From Chloroflexota bacterium (GTDB taxonomy: Bacteria; Chloroflexota; Dehalococcoidia; SM23-28-2; RBG-16-64-32), in contig VBEI01000133.1 in NCBI GenBank assembly GCA_005882715.1, positions 1 through 28,614 on the forward strand: a stretch of DNA of 28,614 bases, in the 5' to 3' direction. The notes under the pieces are model-generated. The model saw only the letters and a list, made by a program, of their open reading frames with translations. It made no database searches and had not been told where the DNA came from. A program made the position numbers and the translations under genes. Within the stretch, counting starts at the first letter, position 1, and each line of letters starts with the position of its first letter. Of the stretch, positions 21,370 to 28,614 are shown piece after piece.

Positions 21370-22218
21370 AATTTGGCTGTATCCGCTGCCTGCCACCTCA
21401 AACCCTATCCCCTTGCCGTCATCGATCAGGCCGTACTGCTTGAGGAGCGTCTGGCTGTAAGTTACGACCCCGCTCACCTTCTCCGGTGGCTCACTCGCAA
21501 GAACGAGGGCGGCTTTCGCCATCAACTCAGGCGGCTCGCCCGCAGGATCGTCCAGACCGCGCACGAGGCGGTGGTGTACTGTGCCCGGCGTCGGCACGAC
21601 CTGCGAGGGTGACACGCAGGAGACCGAGATGCCGTACTGATACACTTCGGCGGCCAGTCCCTGTGTGAACCGCTCGAGCGCCGCCTTCTCGGCGCCATAG
21701 CAGGTGCCGCCGCCGAGCCAGCGTGGATCGTTGCCGTATGGACCTCGGCCGGGGCCGATCGCCGCACCAGACGAAATGTTCACGATGCTCCCGCTTCCCC
21801 TCGAGATCATATCCTCTAGCACAAGCTGGCTGAGAATGAACGGGGCGTGGAAATTCACGGCCCAGGAACGCATCCAGCGGTTCAACGGATAGTCTTTCAC
21901 AGGCACGAAGTATGTCAGCGCAGCGTTGTTTACCAGCACATCAATCGGACCGTACGTCTGGCGAGCTGTCTGCACGAGCTTCTGGCAATCCTCCGGCTCC
22001 GAAATGTTGGCGGCCACGGCGGTCGCTTCGCCGCCGCTCTCCTTGATCCCGCCGACTGTACTCTCAAGCGAACCCTCGAACTGGTGGTCCCCCTCGCGCA
22101 GGGTCCGTGCCGCACAGACTACCCGCCCGCCCTCGGCCGCGAAGACGCGGGCGATCTCCGCGCCAATGCCACGGCTCGCGCCCGTCACTATCACACTCTT
22201 TCCGTCGAGCCTACCCAC
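21367..22218 (-). CDS. Short-chain dehydrogenase/reductase (SDR)
   Basis: A 283-aa SDR with VTGASRGIG (residues 11-19), VNNAA (96-100), Asn122, Ser150 (VNISSGAA), Tyr174 and Lys178 (CYGAEKAAL), so the catalytic tetrad is complete. An insert of about 11 residues (PGRGPYGNDPRWLGGG region) between the Ser and the Tyr sets it apart from FabG. A longer C-terminal tail (TYSQTLLKQYGLIDDGKG) is typical of SDRs acting on CoA-linked or steroid-like substrates. GTG 22218 has CTGGAGG 5 nt upstream. It lies between a MaoC hydratase and mch on one strand, suggesting that hydration and oxidation of an acyl-CoA are encoded together. Confidence 0.86.
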   Translation of the reverse strand: MGRLDGKSVIVTGASRGIGAEIARVFAAEGGRVVCAARTLREGDHQFEGSLESTVGGIKESGGEATAVAANISEPEDCQKLVQTARQTYGPIDVLVNNAALTYFVPVKDYPLNRWMRSWAVNFHAPFILSQLVLEDMISRGSGSIVNISSGAAIGPGRGPYGNDPRWLGGGTCYGAEKAALERFTQGLAAEVYQYGISVSCVSPSQVVPTPGTVHHRLVRGLDDPAGEPPELMAKAALVLASEPPEKVSGVVTYSQTLLKQYGLIDDGKGIGFEVAGSGYSQI

Positions 22219-22300
22219 AGTTGCCTCCAGTCAGATGCCCTCGTCTAGAGACGCCTCGGAGGCGTGTCTTTGGCGATGGCTTGCAATCGTTAAACACCTG

Positions 22301-22726
22301 CTACGCGGAAACCGGGTCCAACAGGACGACAGCTTCCCCCTTCACGACGGCCTCGCCGTTCTGGTTGAAGCAGTCCGTCTCGATCGTGGCCATCCGCTTT
22401 TCCAGCTCTATGCCCTTAACCTCTGCCACCGCCTTGATGGTGTCGCCGATCCTCACGGGCCGCAGAAAGCGGAGGCTCTGGCTCAGGTACACGACACAGC
22501 AACCCGGCGCCAGCCTCGTCCCAAGCGCCGCCGAGATGAAGCCGGCGCTCAGCATGCCATGGGCGATGCACTCTCCGAACCGCGTCTTCGCCGCATAGTC
22601 GGCGTCTTGGTGCAGCGGATTGGTGTCGCCGGTTACCTCCGCAAACCGCGCGATGTCTTCGACGCTTACAGTCCTCTCGAATTCGGCGCGATCGCCAACC
22701 TTCACGCCCGTTAATGTTTCAGCCAC
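22301..22726 (-). CDS. MaoC-type (R)-specific enoyl-CoA hydratase
   Basis: A 141-aa single-hotdog MaoC protein. GDTNPLHQDADYA and FGECIAHGML form the hydratase-2 motif with the catalytic Asp and His (TGDTNPLH). VYLSQSLRFLRPVRIGDTI and TDCFNQNGEAVVKGEAVVL complete the fold. It would hydrate trans-2-enoyl-CoA to (R)-3-hydroxyacyl-CoA. GTG 22726 is preferred, with GAGG 6 nt upstream; an in-frame TTG at 22747 would add seven residues. It heads a minus-strand run MaoC-SDR-mch-GNAT and is divergent from the MmgE/PrpD gene. CGCGA-TGAT-TCGCG (22756-22769) in that gap could be an operator. Confidence 0.88.
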   Translation of the reverse strand: MAETLTGVKVGDRAEFERTVSVEDIARFAEVTGDTNPLHQDADYAAKTRFGECIAHGMLSAGFISAALGTRLAPGCCVVYLSQSLRFLRPVRIGDTIKAVAEVKGIELEKRMATIETDCFNQNGEAVVKGEAVVLLDPVSA

Positions 22727-22876
22727 GGGATGCCTCGCGCTCTGCAATTTACTACCGCGATGATTCGCGAGGCAACTGCCGGCGATGGTTCAGTGTCTTG
22801 GGTCGTCAACTTCAAGACGCGGTCGATTCTCAGCGAAAGCAACCGTGGGTGGCCCGCGCTATGCTAACATTCCGCC

Positions 22877-24166
22877 GTGAAGATCACGCACCGGATCGCC
22901 GAATTCGTCGCGTCAACCCCAACTGCCGCGATACCTCCTGAGGCCAGAGAGCAGGCCCGCCGCGCGGTCCTCGATACGCTCGGCGTGATGCTGGCGGGCA
23001 GCCGTGAAGAAGCAAGCATCAAAGTCGCCGCCTTGGTCCGCGAGCAAGGTGGGGTCGGCGAGGCCGCTGTCCTTGGCCACGACTTTCGAGCCCCCGCGTT
23101 CGAGGCCGCTCTTGTCAACGGCACCTCCGCCCACGCGCTCGACTTCGATGACGTTAGCGTTACCATGCGCGGTCACCCCAGTGTTCCTCTGCTGCCCGCC
23201 GTCCTCGCGCTTGGCGAGAAGCTCGGCTCAAGCGGCGAGGAGCTGACCGACGCCTTCGTTCTCGGCTTCGAGGTCGAATGCAAGCTCGGGTCGGTCATCG
23301 GCGGCCGGCACTATGCTCTCGGCTGGCATCCCACCGCTACCTTCGGCACCATCGGAGCGGCGGCCGCGAGCGCTCGCCTCCTCGGTCTGGATGTCGATAC
23401 AACGCGCATGACGCTTGGCATCGCAGCGTCGCTGGCCAGCGGCGCCCGCCGCAACTTCGGCTCGATGACCAAGCCCCTTCACGCCGGCTGGGCAGCCCGT
23501 AACGGGGTCATCGCCGCAGGTCTGGCCTCGCGAGGCTTCACAGCTGACGACGAAGCGCTCGAAGCGCCCGATGGCTGGCTGCACGCCGCCTCAGGAGGAG
23601 CGCCCGTCGACCCTTCACCGATCGAGCACCTCGGCGACACTTGGGAAATTGTCTCGCCCGGCATCGACGTCAAGCTCTATCCATGCTGCTACTTCACACA
23701 CCTCTCGATCGACGCCGCGCTCGAAATCTCTGCCCGAGTGTCTCCACAGATGGCGGCAATCGAAGGCGTTCGCGTCTCAGTCAGTCCGGGTACGATGATG
23801 GTGTTGCGCAAAGAGCCGCCTCAAACTGGCCTCGAAGGCAAGTTCAGCCTCGAGTACTGCGTCGCCGCCGCCCTCGCGGACGGAGATGTATCGCTCGCCA
23901 CGTTCGACGACGGTGCCGTCGCCCGCCCTAACGTTCGCGCGCTCATGAAACGTGTGCGAGTCACCGAAGACGGTCCTCCAGCATCAGCACCCCTCGGCGG
24001 GAGCGCTGTCGTCCAGGTGGCGTTTCTTGATGGAGAACGGATTAGCGCCCCTCGTGTAGACATCCCGAGGGGCGCCCCTCAAAACCCGCTCTCTTGGTCG
24101 CTGCTGGCCCAGAAGTTCCGAGACTGCGCGACACTCGTCCTCGATCGGAATCGAAAAACTGGATGA
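22877..24166 (+). CDS. MmgE/PrpD family protein
   Basis: A 429-aa MmgE/PrpD protein, a family that includes 2-methylcitrate dehydratase and cis-aconitate decarboxylase. Seen are ARRAVLDTLGVMLAGS near the N-terminus, VNGTSAHALDFDD (residues about 81-93), GWHPTATFGTIGAAAASARL and SMTKPLHAGWAARNGV. KLYPCCYFTHLSIDAALE (about residues 270-287) is the family's CoA-free dicarboxylate or tricarboxylate site. Substrate is not readable. A 2-methylcitrate dehydratase role would fit propionate use, given the mutase and mcl nearby, but no prpB or prpC is present. Start GTG 22877 lacks a Shine-Dalgarno. Its TGA overlaps an ATG at 24163 in the frame of the next gene. Confidence 0.88.
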   Translation: MKITHRIAEFVASTPTAAIPPEAREQARRAVLDTLGVMLAGSREEASIKVAALVREQGGVGEAAVLGHDFRAPAFEAALVNGTSAHALDFDDVSVTMRGHPSVPLLPAVLALGEKLGSSGEELTDAFVLGFEVECKLGSVIGGRHYALGWHPTATFGTIGAAAASARLLGLDVDTTRMTLGIAASLASGARRNFGSMTKPLHAGWAARNGVIAAGLASRGFTADDEALEAPDGWLHAASGGAPVDPSPIEHLGDTWEIVSPGIDVKLYPCCYFTHLSIDAALEISARVSPQMAAIEGVRVSVSPGTMMVLRKEPPQTGLEGKFSLEYCVAAALADGDVSLATFDDGAVARPNVRALMKRVRVTEDGPPASAPLGGSAVVQVAFLDGERISAPRVDIPRGAPQNPLSWSLLAQKFRDCATLVLDRNRKTG

Positions 24167-24216
24167 CCTGCCGGATGTACGCAACCTCGTTGCCGCCTTC
24201 CGGATGGACTCCGTAC

Positions 24217-25398
24217 ATGTCTGATCCCATTCTCCACAACACGCTCACCCGCAAAAAGGAACCGCTCTCCGATCAGTCCGTCGGAATCTACGTCTGCGGC
24301 GTTACTCCCTACGACACCACTCACCTCGGCCATGCCTTCACCTACACGGCTTTCGACGTCCTCATCCGCTACCTGCGTTTTCTCGGACGGGACGTGACCT
24401 ACGTCCGTAACGTGACTGATATCGACGACGACATTCTTCTCCGCGCCAGATCGCGAGAGATGCACTGGAAAGAGCTCGGCGACCGCGAATACGCCAAATT
24501 CATGGCCGACATGCAGCACCTGAACAACCTTCCCCCAGAATGCGAGCCCCGCGCAACGGAACACATCCCTGAAATCATCCGGCTGATCGACGGCCTGCTC
24601 GCAAAAGGCTGCGCTTATGCCTCCGATGGCAACGTCTACTTCGACGTCAAGAACTATCCGAACTTCGGGAAGCTCTGCGGACTTTCGTACGTCGCGCAGC
24701 TCGAGGTGGCGAACGAACGGGGCAACTTCCCCGCGGACCCGCTGAAGCGCGACCCGCTGGACTTCGTTCTCTGGCAAGCGAAGAAAGACGGCGAGCCGTC
24801 ATGGCCATCGCGCTGGGGCGAGGGCCGCCCCGGCTGGCATATCGAATGCTCGGCAATGAGCATGAAGTACCTGGGCGAGAGCTTCGCCATCCACGGCGGC
24901 GGCGGCGATCTCGTTTTCCCGCACCACGAGGCGGAGATCGCTCAGTCGGAATGCCTCACTGGCAAGCCCTTCGTGCGCCACTGGATGCACACCGGCATGC
25001 TTTATTGCGGCGAGCACAAGATGAGCAAATCGCTCGGCAACATGGTCTTCCTCGCCGACCTGCTCCCCGTCTGTCCACCCGATGCCATCCGCCTCTACCT
25101 CCTCGGCCACCATTACCGCGAGCCCTGGAACCACGACAGACGAGAGCTTGCGGCCGCGCGGACTCTTGCGCGAAAGTTTTCGCACACGCTTAACGGCGGC
25201 GGCGAAGAGGCGAGCGACGAAGAGATCGGCCGCTGTGGCAGCGGCGTTCTCGCGGCCCTGGCTGATGACCTCGAGACGCCCAAGGCAATCGAGGAGCTGC
25301 GCAGGCTGGCGAACAGCGCGGAGCCGGAAGCGCGCCGCGTCGGAAGAACGCTGGGAAAGCGTGTCTTAGGGCTGACGTTCGACACGTCTGGAATGTAA
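24217..25398 (+). CDS. cysS: Cysteinyl-tRNA-synthetase-like ligase, short form with MshC-like signature
   Basis: A 393-aa class I ligase that activates cysteine with ATP. Zinc ligands Cys27, Cys211, His236 and Glu240 keep the spacing of E. coli CysRS, HLGHA (36-40) is the HIGH motif and HKMSKSLGN holds KMSKS (268-272). It is about 70 residues shorter than typical CysRS, ending soon after the DDLETPKAIEEL helix, so little anticodon-binding region remains. VCGVTPYDTTHLGHAFTY is closer to MshC (the mycothiol-pathway cysteine ligase, CGITPYDATHLGHA) than to CysRS (CGPTVYDxxHIGNAR). LHNTLTRKKEPL, however, is CysRS-like. ATG 24217 gives a normal N-terminus; ATG 24163 overlaps the preceding stop. 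tRNA charging and thiol synthesis both remain possible. Confidence 0.82.
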   Translation: MSDPILHNTLTRKKEPLSDQSVGIYVCGVTPYDTTHLGHAFTYTAFDVLIRYLRFLGRDVTYVRNVTDIDDDILLRARSREMHWKELGDREYAKFMADMQHLNNLPPECEPRATEHIPEIIRLIDGLLAKGCAYASDGNVYFDVKNYPNFGKLCGLSYVAQLEVANERGNFPADPLKRDPLDFVLWQAKKDGEPSWPSRWGEGRPGWHIECSAMSMKYLGESFAIHGGGGDLVFPHHEAEIAQSECLTGKPFVRHWMHTGMLYCGEHKMSKSLGNMVFLADLLPVCPPDAIRLYLLGHHYREPWNHDRRELAAARTLARKFSHTLNGGGEEASDEEIGRCGSGVLAALADDLETPKAIEELRRLANSAEPEARRVGRTLGKRVLGLTFDTSGM

Positions 25399-25429
25399 GC
25401 GGGTCGCTCAGCAACCTGCGTCTGGACTT

Positions 25430-26188
25430 TTAAGACCCCGATTGCCCGCCGATCACGCGCTCGGCCGCCGCTCGGAATCGCTCCCGGTGGTCCTCCCCCT
25501 GACGCAATGCGAGATTGTGCTCCATCTCGCGCTTCCCGGCCTCTGCGATGATGGTCGCCAAATCGACCACCTCTTTCGACGCAATCACCGCCGACGGCGA
25601 GTTCTGCGCAATCGCCGAAGCCATTTCGCCGACAACTGACGCCAGCTCAGCCTCAGGCACGACGCGATTCGCCAGTCCAATTCGTAGCGCCCCGTCTGCG
25701 TCGACGACGCGTGCCGTGAAAAGAAGCTCCTTCGCGATGGCCTGGCCCACAATGCGAGGAAGCTGACTCGCGCCGACCACGAGACCATAGGTCGCCCCGA
25801 CGAACCGGAACTTGGCCGCTTCCGAGCAGATGCGAATATCGCAGTGGATTGCGAATACTGCCCCGCCTCCGTAGGCATAACCGTTGACCGCCGCGATTGT
25901 CGGTTTCCTCACCCGCAACAGCCGGATGGCCGCGCGAGCGGCCGCGTCTCGCCGGCTATCGCCGGCGGTGCCGACCGCCTCCGCCATGTCCGCGCCCGCA
26001 CAAAACGCCTTCTCGCCCGCCCCGGTCAGCACGATAACCCGAACATCATCGTCCGCCTCGAGCGCATCGAGGCACTCGATCAGTTCGGCGGACATCTCGG
26101 CGTTGATGGCGTTGTGCTTCTCCGGCCGGTTCAGCCGGATAGCCGCGACGTGCCCGTCGCGTTCGAGGAGGATCGCGTTGTAGGTCAT
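25430..26188 (-). CDS. Crotonase (enoyl-CoA hydratase/isomerase) superfamily protein lacking both hydratase glutamates
   Basis: A 252-aa crotonase-fold protein. HVAAIRLNRPEKHNAINAEM is the first signature, GEKAFCAGADMAE forms the CoA-binding loop, and KPTIAAVNGYAYGGGAVFAIHCDI gives the oxyanion hole. In the rat hydratase two Glu residues do the chemistry (Glu144 in GGGCEL, Glu164 in QPEILLG). Here the positions are Val111 (GGGAVF) and Gly131 (KFRFVGATYGL). It is thus unlikely to hydrate enoyl-CoA by the standard route. A different crotonase reaction (isomerisation, hydrolysis, decarboxylation, C-C cleavage) is likelier. ATG 26188 has no Shine-Dalgarno. It is convergent with the ligase gene across 31 bp and follows the SCP2-type thiolase. 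Confidence 0.85.
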   Translation of the reverse strand: MTYNAILLERDGHVAAIRLNRPEKHNAINAEMSAELIECLDALEADDDVRVIVLTGAGEKAFCAGADMAEAVGTAGDSRRDAAARAAIRLLRVRKPTIAAVNGYAYGGGAVFAIHCDIRICSEAAKFRFVGATYGLVVGASQLPRIVGQAIAKELLFTARVVDADGALRIGLANRVVPEAELASVVGEMASAIAQNSPSAVIASKEVVDLATIIAEAGKREMEHNLALRQGEDHRERFRAAAERVIGGQSGS

Positions 26189-26319
26189 CGCGGCCCCATA
26201 AGGCCGGGTTTCATACGGTCCACGAAGCTACTCACAGCACGAGAGGTAGGCATGGAAACGGCTTGATTGCCCCATAACGTCCAACCCGCCCTATGCCTCA
26301 TCCTGCGGCAGCCGCTCGG

Positions 26320-27552
26320 CTAAACCGAAAGGATGTGCACTGCCAGCGCTGCCGCCTCGCCTTTAACCATCCCACCGCCGTTTTCCGTCATCCCCACTTT
26401 CGGGTTGCGCACTTGGCGGTCCCCCGCCTCACCGCGCAGCTGCGAGAAGATCTCGTAGATCTGCGCCACGCCGGTCGCCCCAATTGGGTGGCCCTTCGAG
26501 ATTAAGCCGCCGCTTGGGTTTACCGGAATTGGCCCGTCCACGTAGGTTGCCTTCGAGTCGATCAGCTGACCGCCCTCGCCCGGCTTGCAAAAGCCAAGCT
26601 CCTCGTAGATCACAAGCTCGGCCGGCGCCGATGCATCATGCACTTCTGCGACGTTTATGTCCTCCGGCCCGACGCCCGCCATCTCGTACGCCTTCTGGGC
26701 AGCGCGCTCCGTGATTCCCGGCTGACCCGGCTGCCGGTCATCGCCGGACGCGAGGACTGACGCGCGGACGAATACTGGCTTCGATGTGAACTGCTTGGCC
26801 TTGTCCGCGGCGCACAGCACAACCGCCGCAGCGCCGTCACCGATTGGCGAGCACATCAGGCGCGTCAGCGGCTCAGCCACCATCGGCGAGGTAAGGACGT
26901 CCTCGAGCGAGTAGACCTCGCGGTACTGCGCGTGTGGGTTTAGGGACCCGTGGTAATGGTTCTTGACGGCGACGCGTGCAAACTGCTCCTTGGTCGTTCC
27001 ATATCTCTGCATGTGCTGCCGGGCGAACGCCGCGTAGAAGTCCATGAACATGGAGCGCTTCTCGCCCGCCCCCTCTTCCGGCGCGGGGTTGTCGCGGTCG
27101 CCGTTCTCCTTTGCTGCCTTCGCTGCAGCGGCCATCTGCTGCACCCATTCCACGTCCACCGCCGCGCCGATCGCCTTGAACGAACGCGTCTTGTCCTCGT
27201 GATACAACTTCTCCATGCCTACCGCGAGAGCCATGTCATACATCCCCGAGGCGACGTACATCCACGCCACGTGAAACGCCGTCGAGGAGCTCGCGCAGGC
27301 GTTCTCGGTGTTGATGACCGGGATACCTCCGATGCCGAGCTCTCGCAGCACGACCTGCCCGCGGATCATCTCTTGTCCTGTAATTAGCCCCGCAGTCGCG
27401 TTGCCCACAACGGCCGCCTCGAGCTTCGACTTGTCGACACCTGCTGAGTCGAGCGCACCCGTGATAGCCTCGCCGGCGATGTCCTTCATACTGCGATCGA
27501 GGAACTTCCCGAAGTTGGTCATCCCGGCGCCGATCACGGCAACGTCTCTCAT
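26320..27552 (-). CDS. SCP2-type thiolase / lipid-transfer-like acetyl-CoA acetyltransferase
   Basis: A 410-aa thiolase of the SCP-x/nonspecific lipid-transfer type. VAVIGAGMTNFGKFLDRS opens the protein, Cys86 lies in NTENACASSSTAFH, EVHDASAPAELVIYEELG carries the His of this subgroup, and KGHPIGATGVAQIYE and MTENGGGMVKGE close it. The second Cys of biosynthetic thiolases (CIGGG) is absent, as is usual here. Such enzymes cleave branched or sterol side-chain 3-oxoacyl-CoAs and normally act with a small DUF35 OB-fold partner, which is not in the window. ATG 27552 has AAGGAGG 6-7 nt upstream. The crotonase-family gene follows after 131 bp. Confidence 0.9.
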   Translation of the reverse strand: MRDVAVIGAGMTNFGKFLDRSMKDIAGEAITGALDSAGVDKSKLEAAVVGNATAGLITGQEMIRGQVVLRELGIGGIPVINTENACASSSTAFHVAWMYVASGMYDMALAVGMEKLYHEDKTRSFKAIGAAVDVEWVQQMAAAAKAAKENGDRDNPAPEEGAGEKRSMFMDFYAAFARQHMQRYGTTKEQFARVAVKNHYHGSLNPHAQYREVYSLEDVLTSPMVAEPLTRLMCSPIGDGAAAVVLCAADKAKQFTSKPVFVRASVLASGDDRQPGQPGITERAAQKAYEMAGVGPEDINVAEVHDASAPAELVIYEELGFCKPGEGGQLIDSKATYVDGPIPVNPSGGLISKGHPIGATGVAQIYEIFSQLRGEAGDRQVRNPKVGMTENGGGMVKGEAAALAVHILSV

Positions 27553-27618
27553 GGGCTTCCTCCTTAGCGAACGCTCAGGTCTCGTCGCGAGCAGTATACG
27601 TCAGTGGACTCCACCCGT

Positions 27619-27634
27619 GTAAGGGCGGGTTTGG
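27619..27634 (+). repeat. Solo arm of the GTAGGG-family element
   Basis: GTAAGGGCGGGTTTGG matches the left end of copy 1 (517-532) at 15 of 16 positions. No complementary right arm is found within the following 120 bp, so it looks like a remnant. It lies in the 191-bp gap between ccdA and the SCP2-type thiolase. Confidence 0.5.
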
Positions 27635-27743
27635 CCTCATCGCCGCGATTGCGGTCGGTCGTTGAAAAGGTCGTCTTCGCAGGCTAAACCTAAAGCCGGC
27701 ACGAAATCCGCGCGCCCCAAGACGACGCCCCGCCCCAGTGCCC

Positions 27744-28559
27744 TCACGCCCTCCCCGAGATATCGCCCAGGAACCCGACGTCGAACCAGCTGTTCAGGCC
27801 CACTAGATTGTCCGTAAAAACGAGAATGCCGACGACAATAAGCATCACCCCGCTAACGGCGTTGATCACGCCGGAGTAGCGCTTGACGTGCTCGTATAGC
27901 GGCTTTACACCGTTGTAGGCCAGCCCCATCGCGAGAAACGGCACTGAAAGCCCGGCCGAATAGACGAGCAGTAGAACGCCCGCCTCGGCCACCGTCCCGC
28001 TCGATACCGCAAGCCCAAGAATCGCACCCAGTGTCGGCCCGATGCACGGGCTCCATCCGACTGAGAACGTCGAGCCGACCACGAACGAGCGCGCGTAGCC
28101 GATCCGCGCGCCCGCAGGCGCGTCGATTCGCCGCTCGCGCTCAAGGAAAGGAATCGTGATCACATCGGCTAAGTGCAACCCCATCACGATCAGCAGCGTG
28201 CCCGAGACCTTGAGGATGATCTCCTGGTGGTCTCGCAAGAAGTAGCCGAGAATGCCCAGCGAAACACCGAAAGCGACGAACACGAGCGAAAACCCGCTGA
28301 CAAAGCTCACCGCATGCAGAAACGGCGACGGCGGAGCGCTCGCAGCCGGCATCGCAACCGTGGTCGTCCCCGCGCTCCCCGCGAGGGCCACTTGCTGAAC
28401 GCCGGCTGAGCGGCCAACTGCAGGCGCCGGTTCCAGCGATGCCCCAGTCAAGTAGCCGAGATACGCCGGGACCAGGGGGAGCACGCACGGCGAAAGGCAC
28501 GATAGCAGCCCCGCCGCGAAGGCGACGAACACGCTCACACCGCCGACCTCGAGGTCCAT
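27744..28559 (-). CDS. ccdA: CcdA-type cytochrome c biogenesis / thiol-disulfide membrane transporter
   Basis: A 271-aa polytopic inner-membrane protein that passes reducing equivalents across the membrane to extracytoplasmic thioredoxin-like proteins. The redox pair is Cys21 and Cys25 in LLSCLSPCVLPLVPAYLGY. The second signature is VGWSPCIGPTLGAIL, followed by LLVYSAGLSVPFLAMGL. About six hydrophobic segments are visible. A loop rich in Ala/Ser/Pro (about residues 45-80, SLEPAPAVGRSAG onwards) between the first two segments is longer than in B. subtilis CcdA. ATG 28559 is preferred; an in-frame GTG at 28580 adds seven residues. No resA or other cytochrome c maturation gene is adjacent. Confidence 0.92.
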   Translation of the reverse strand: MDLEVGGVSVFVAFAAGLLSCLSPCVLPLVPAYLGYLTGASLEPAPAVGRSAGVQQVALAGSAGTTTVAMPAASAPPSPFLHAVSFVSGFSLVFVAFGVSLGILGYFLRDHQEIILKVSGTLLIVMGLHLADVITIPFLERERRIDAPAGARIGYARSFVVGSTFSVGWSPCIGPTLGAILGLAVSSGTVAEAGVLLLVYSAGLSVPFLAMGLAYNGVKPLYEHVKRYSGVINAVSGVMLIVVGILVFTDNLVGLNSWFDVGFLGDISGRA

Positions 28560-28614
28560 ACGACACCATGATAGATACACAGCGCGCTCCCGGCAAAGGA
28601 ATCGATCCGTTAAT

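Noticed and set aside
1..28614. CRISPR array, prophage or integrative element
   Set aside because: No regularly spaced repeats, integrase, transposase or phage structural genes were seen on either strand.

Overview
This GC-rich, densely coded window comes from a bacterium that looks like a member of the Chloroflexota, probably a heterotroph from an uncultured lineage. The best taxonomic clue is the malyl-CoA lyase gene at 12878-13927. As far as I can recall the sequence, it follows the Chloroflexus aurantiacus protein almost end to end in length and motif order. The mesaconyl-CoA hydratase, the Cys-ligase with MshC-like signatures and the repeated CaiB/BaiF, LLM, DinB and RidA families fit the same picture. 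No tRNA, rRNA, CRISPR array, integrase or transposase gene was seen. Assignments rest on motif reading and memory of the families; no alignment or database search was run.

Layout. 1-1893: two convergent family III CoA-transferases, the first cut by the window edge, separated by a 100-bp palindromic element. 1967-4082 (minus): a zinc-ribbon protein with its own promoter and structured leader, a TlpA-like redoxin and a luciferase-like oxidoreductase. 4162-5147 (plus): pncC and a flavin reductase, convergent on an unknown 301-aa protein across a second, decayed copy of the element. 5237-12746 (all minus): unknown protein, acetyl-CoA acetyltransferase, PaaI-type thioesterase (with a CRP-like site upstream), AlkA-type glycosylase, a frameshifted DinB gene, a FabG-type reductase, a third element copy, a second DinB protein and the catalytic subunit of methylmalonyl-CoA mutase. 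12789-19566 (plus): a well-formed promoter, a 14-codon upstream ORF, then mcl, ridA, a third DinB gene, sucC-like, DUF1330, sucD-like, alpha/beta hydrolase, small ferredoxin and a DUF2961/GH172-type protein. 19571-22726 (minus): GNAT acetyltransferase, mesaconyl-CoA hydratase (mch), SDR and a MaoC hydratase. 22877-25398 (plus): MmgE/PrpD protein and a short cysteinyl-tRNA-synthetase-like ligase. 25430-28559 (minus): crotonase-family protein, SCP2-type thiolase and CcdA.

How the genes fit together. The core looks like CoA-thioester carbon metabolism. mcl and mch are the lyase and hydratase that interconvert glyoxylate plus propionyl-CoA, beta-methylmalyl-CoA and mesaconyl-CoA in the 3-hydroxypropionate bicycle and the ethylmalonyl-CoA pathway. 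Methylmalonyl-CoA mutase is transcribed divergently from mcl. An ADP-forming CoA ligase pair lies in the mcl operon, as malate thiokinase genes do beside mcl in serine-cycle methylotrophs. The surrounding thiolases, reductases, hydratases and CoA-transferases would feed acyl-CoAs into this hub. This pathway reading is inference.

The most unusual sequence-level feature is a family of 97-100 bp inverted-repeat elements whose arms begin GTAGGG. At two convergent gene pairs the arms contain the TAG stop codons of all four genes. The inner arms differ between the two intact copies yet stay perfectly self-complementary.
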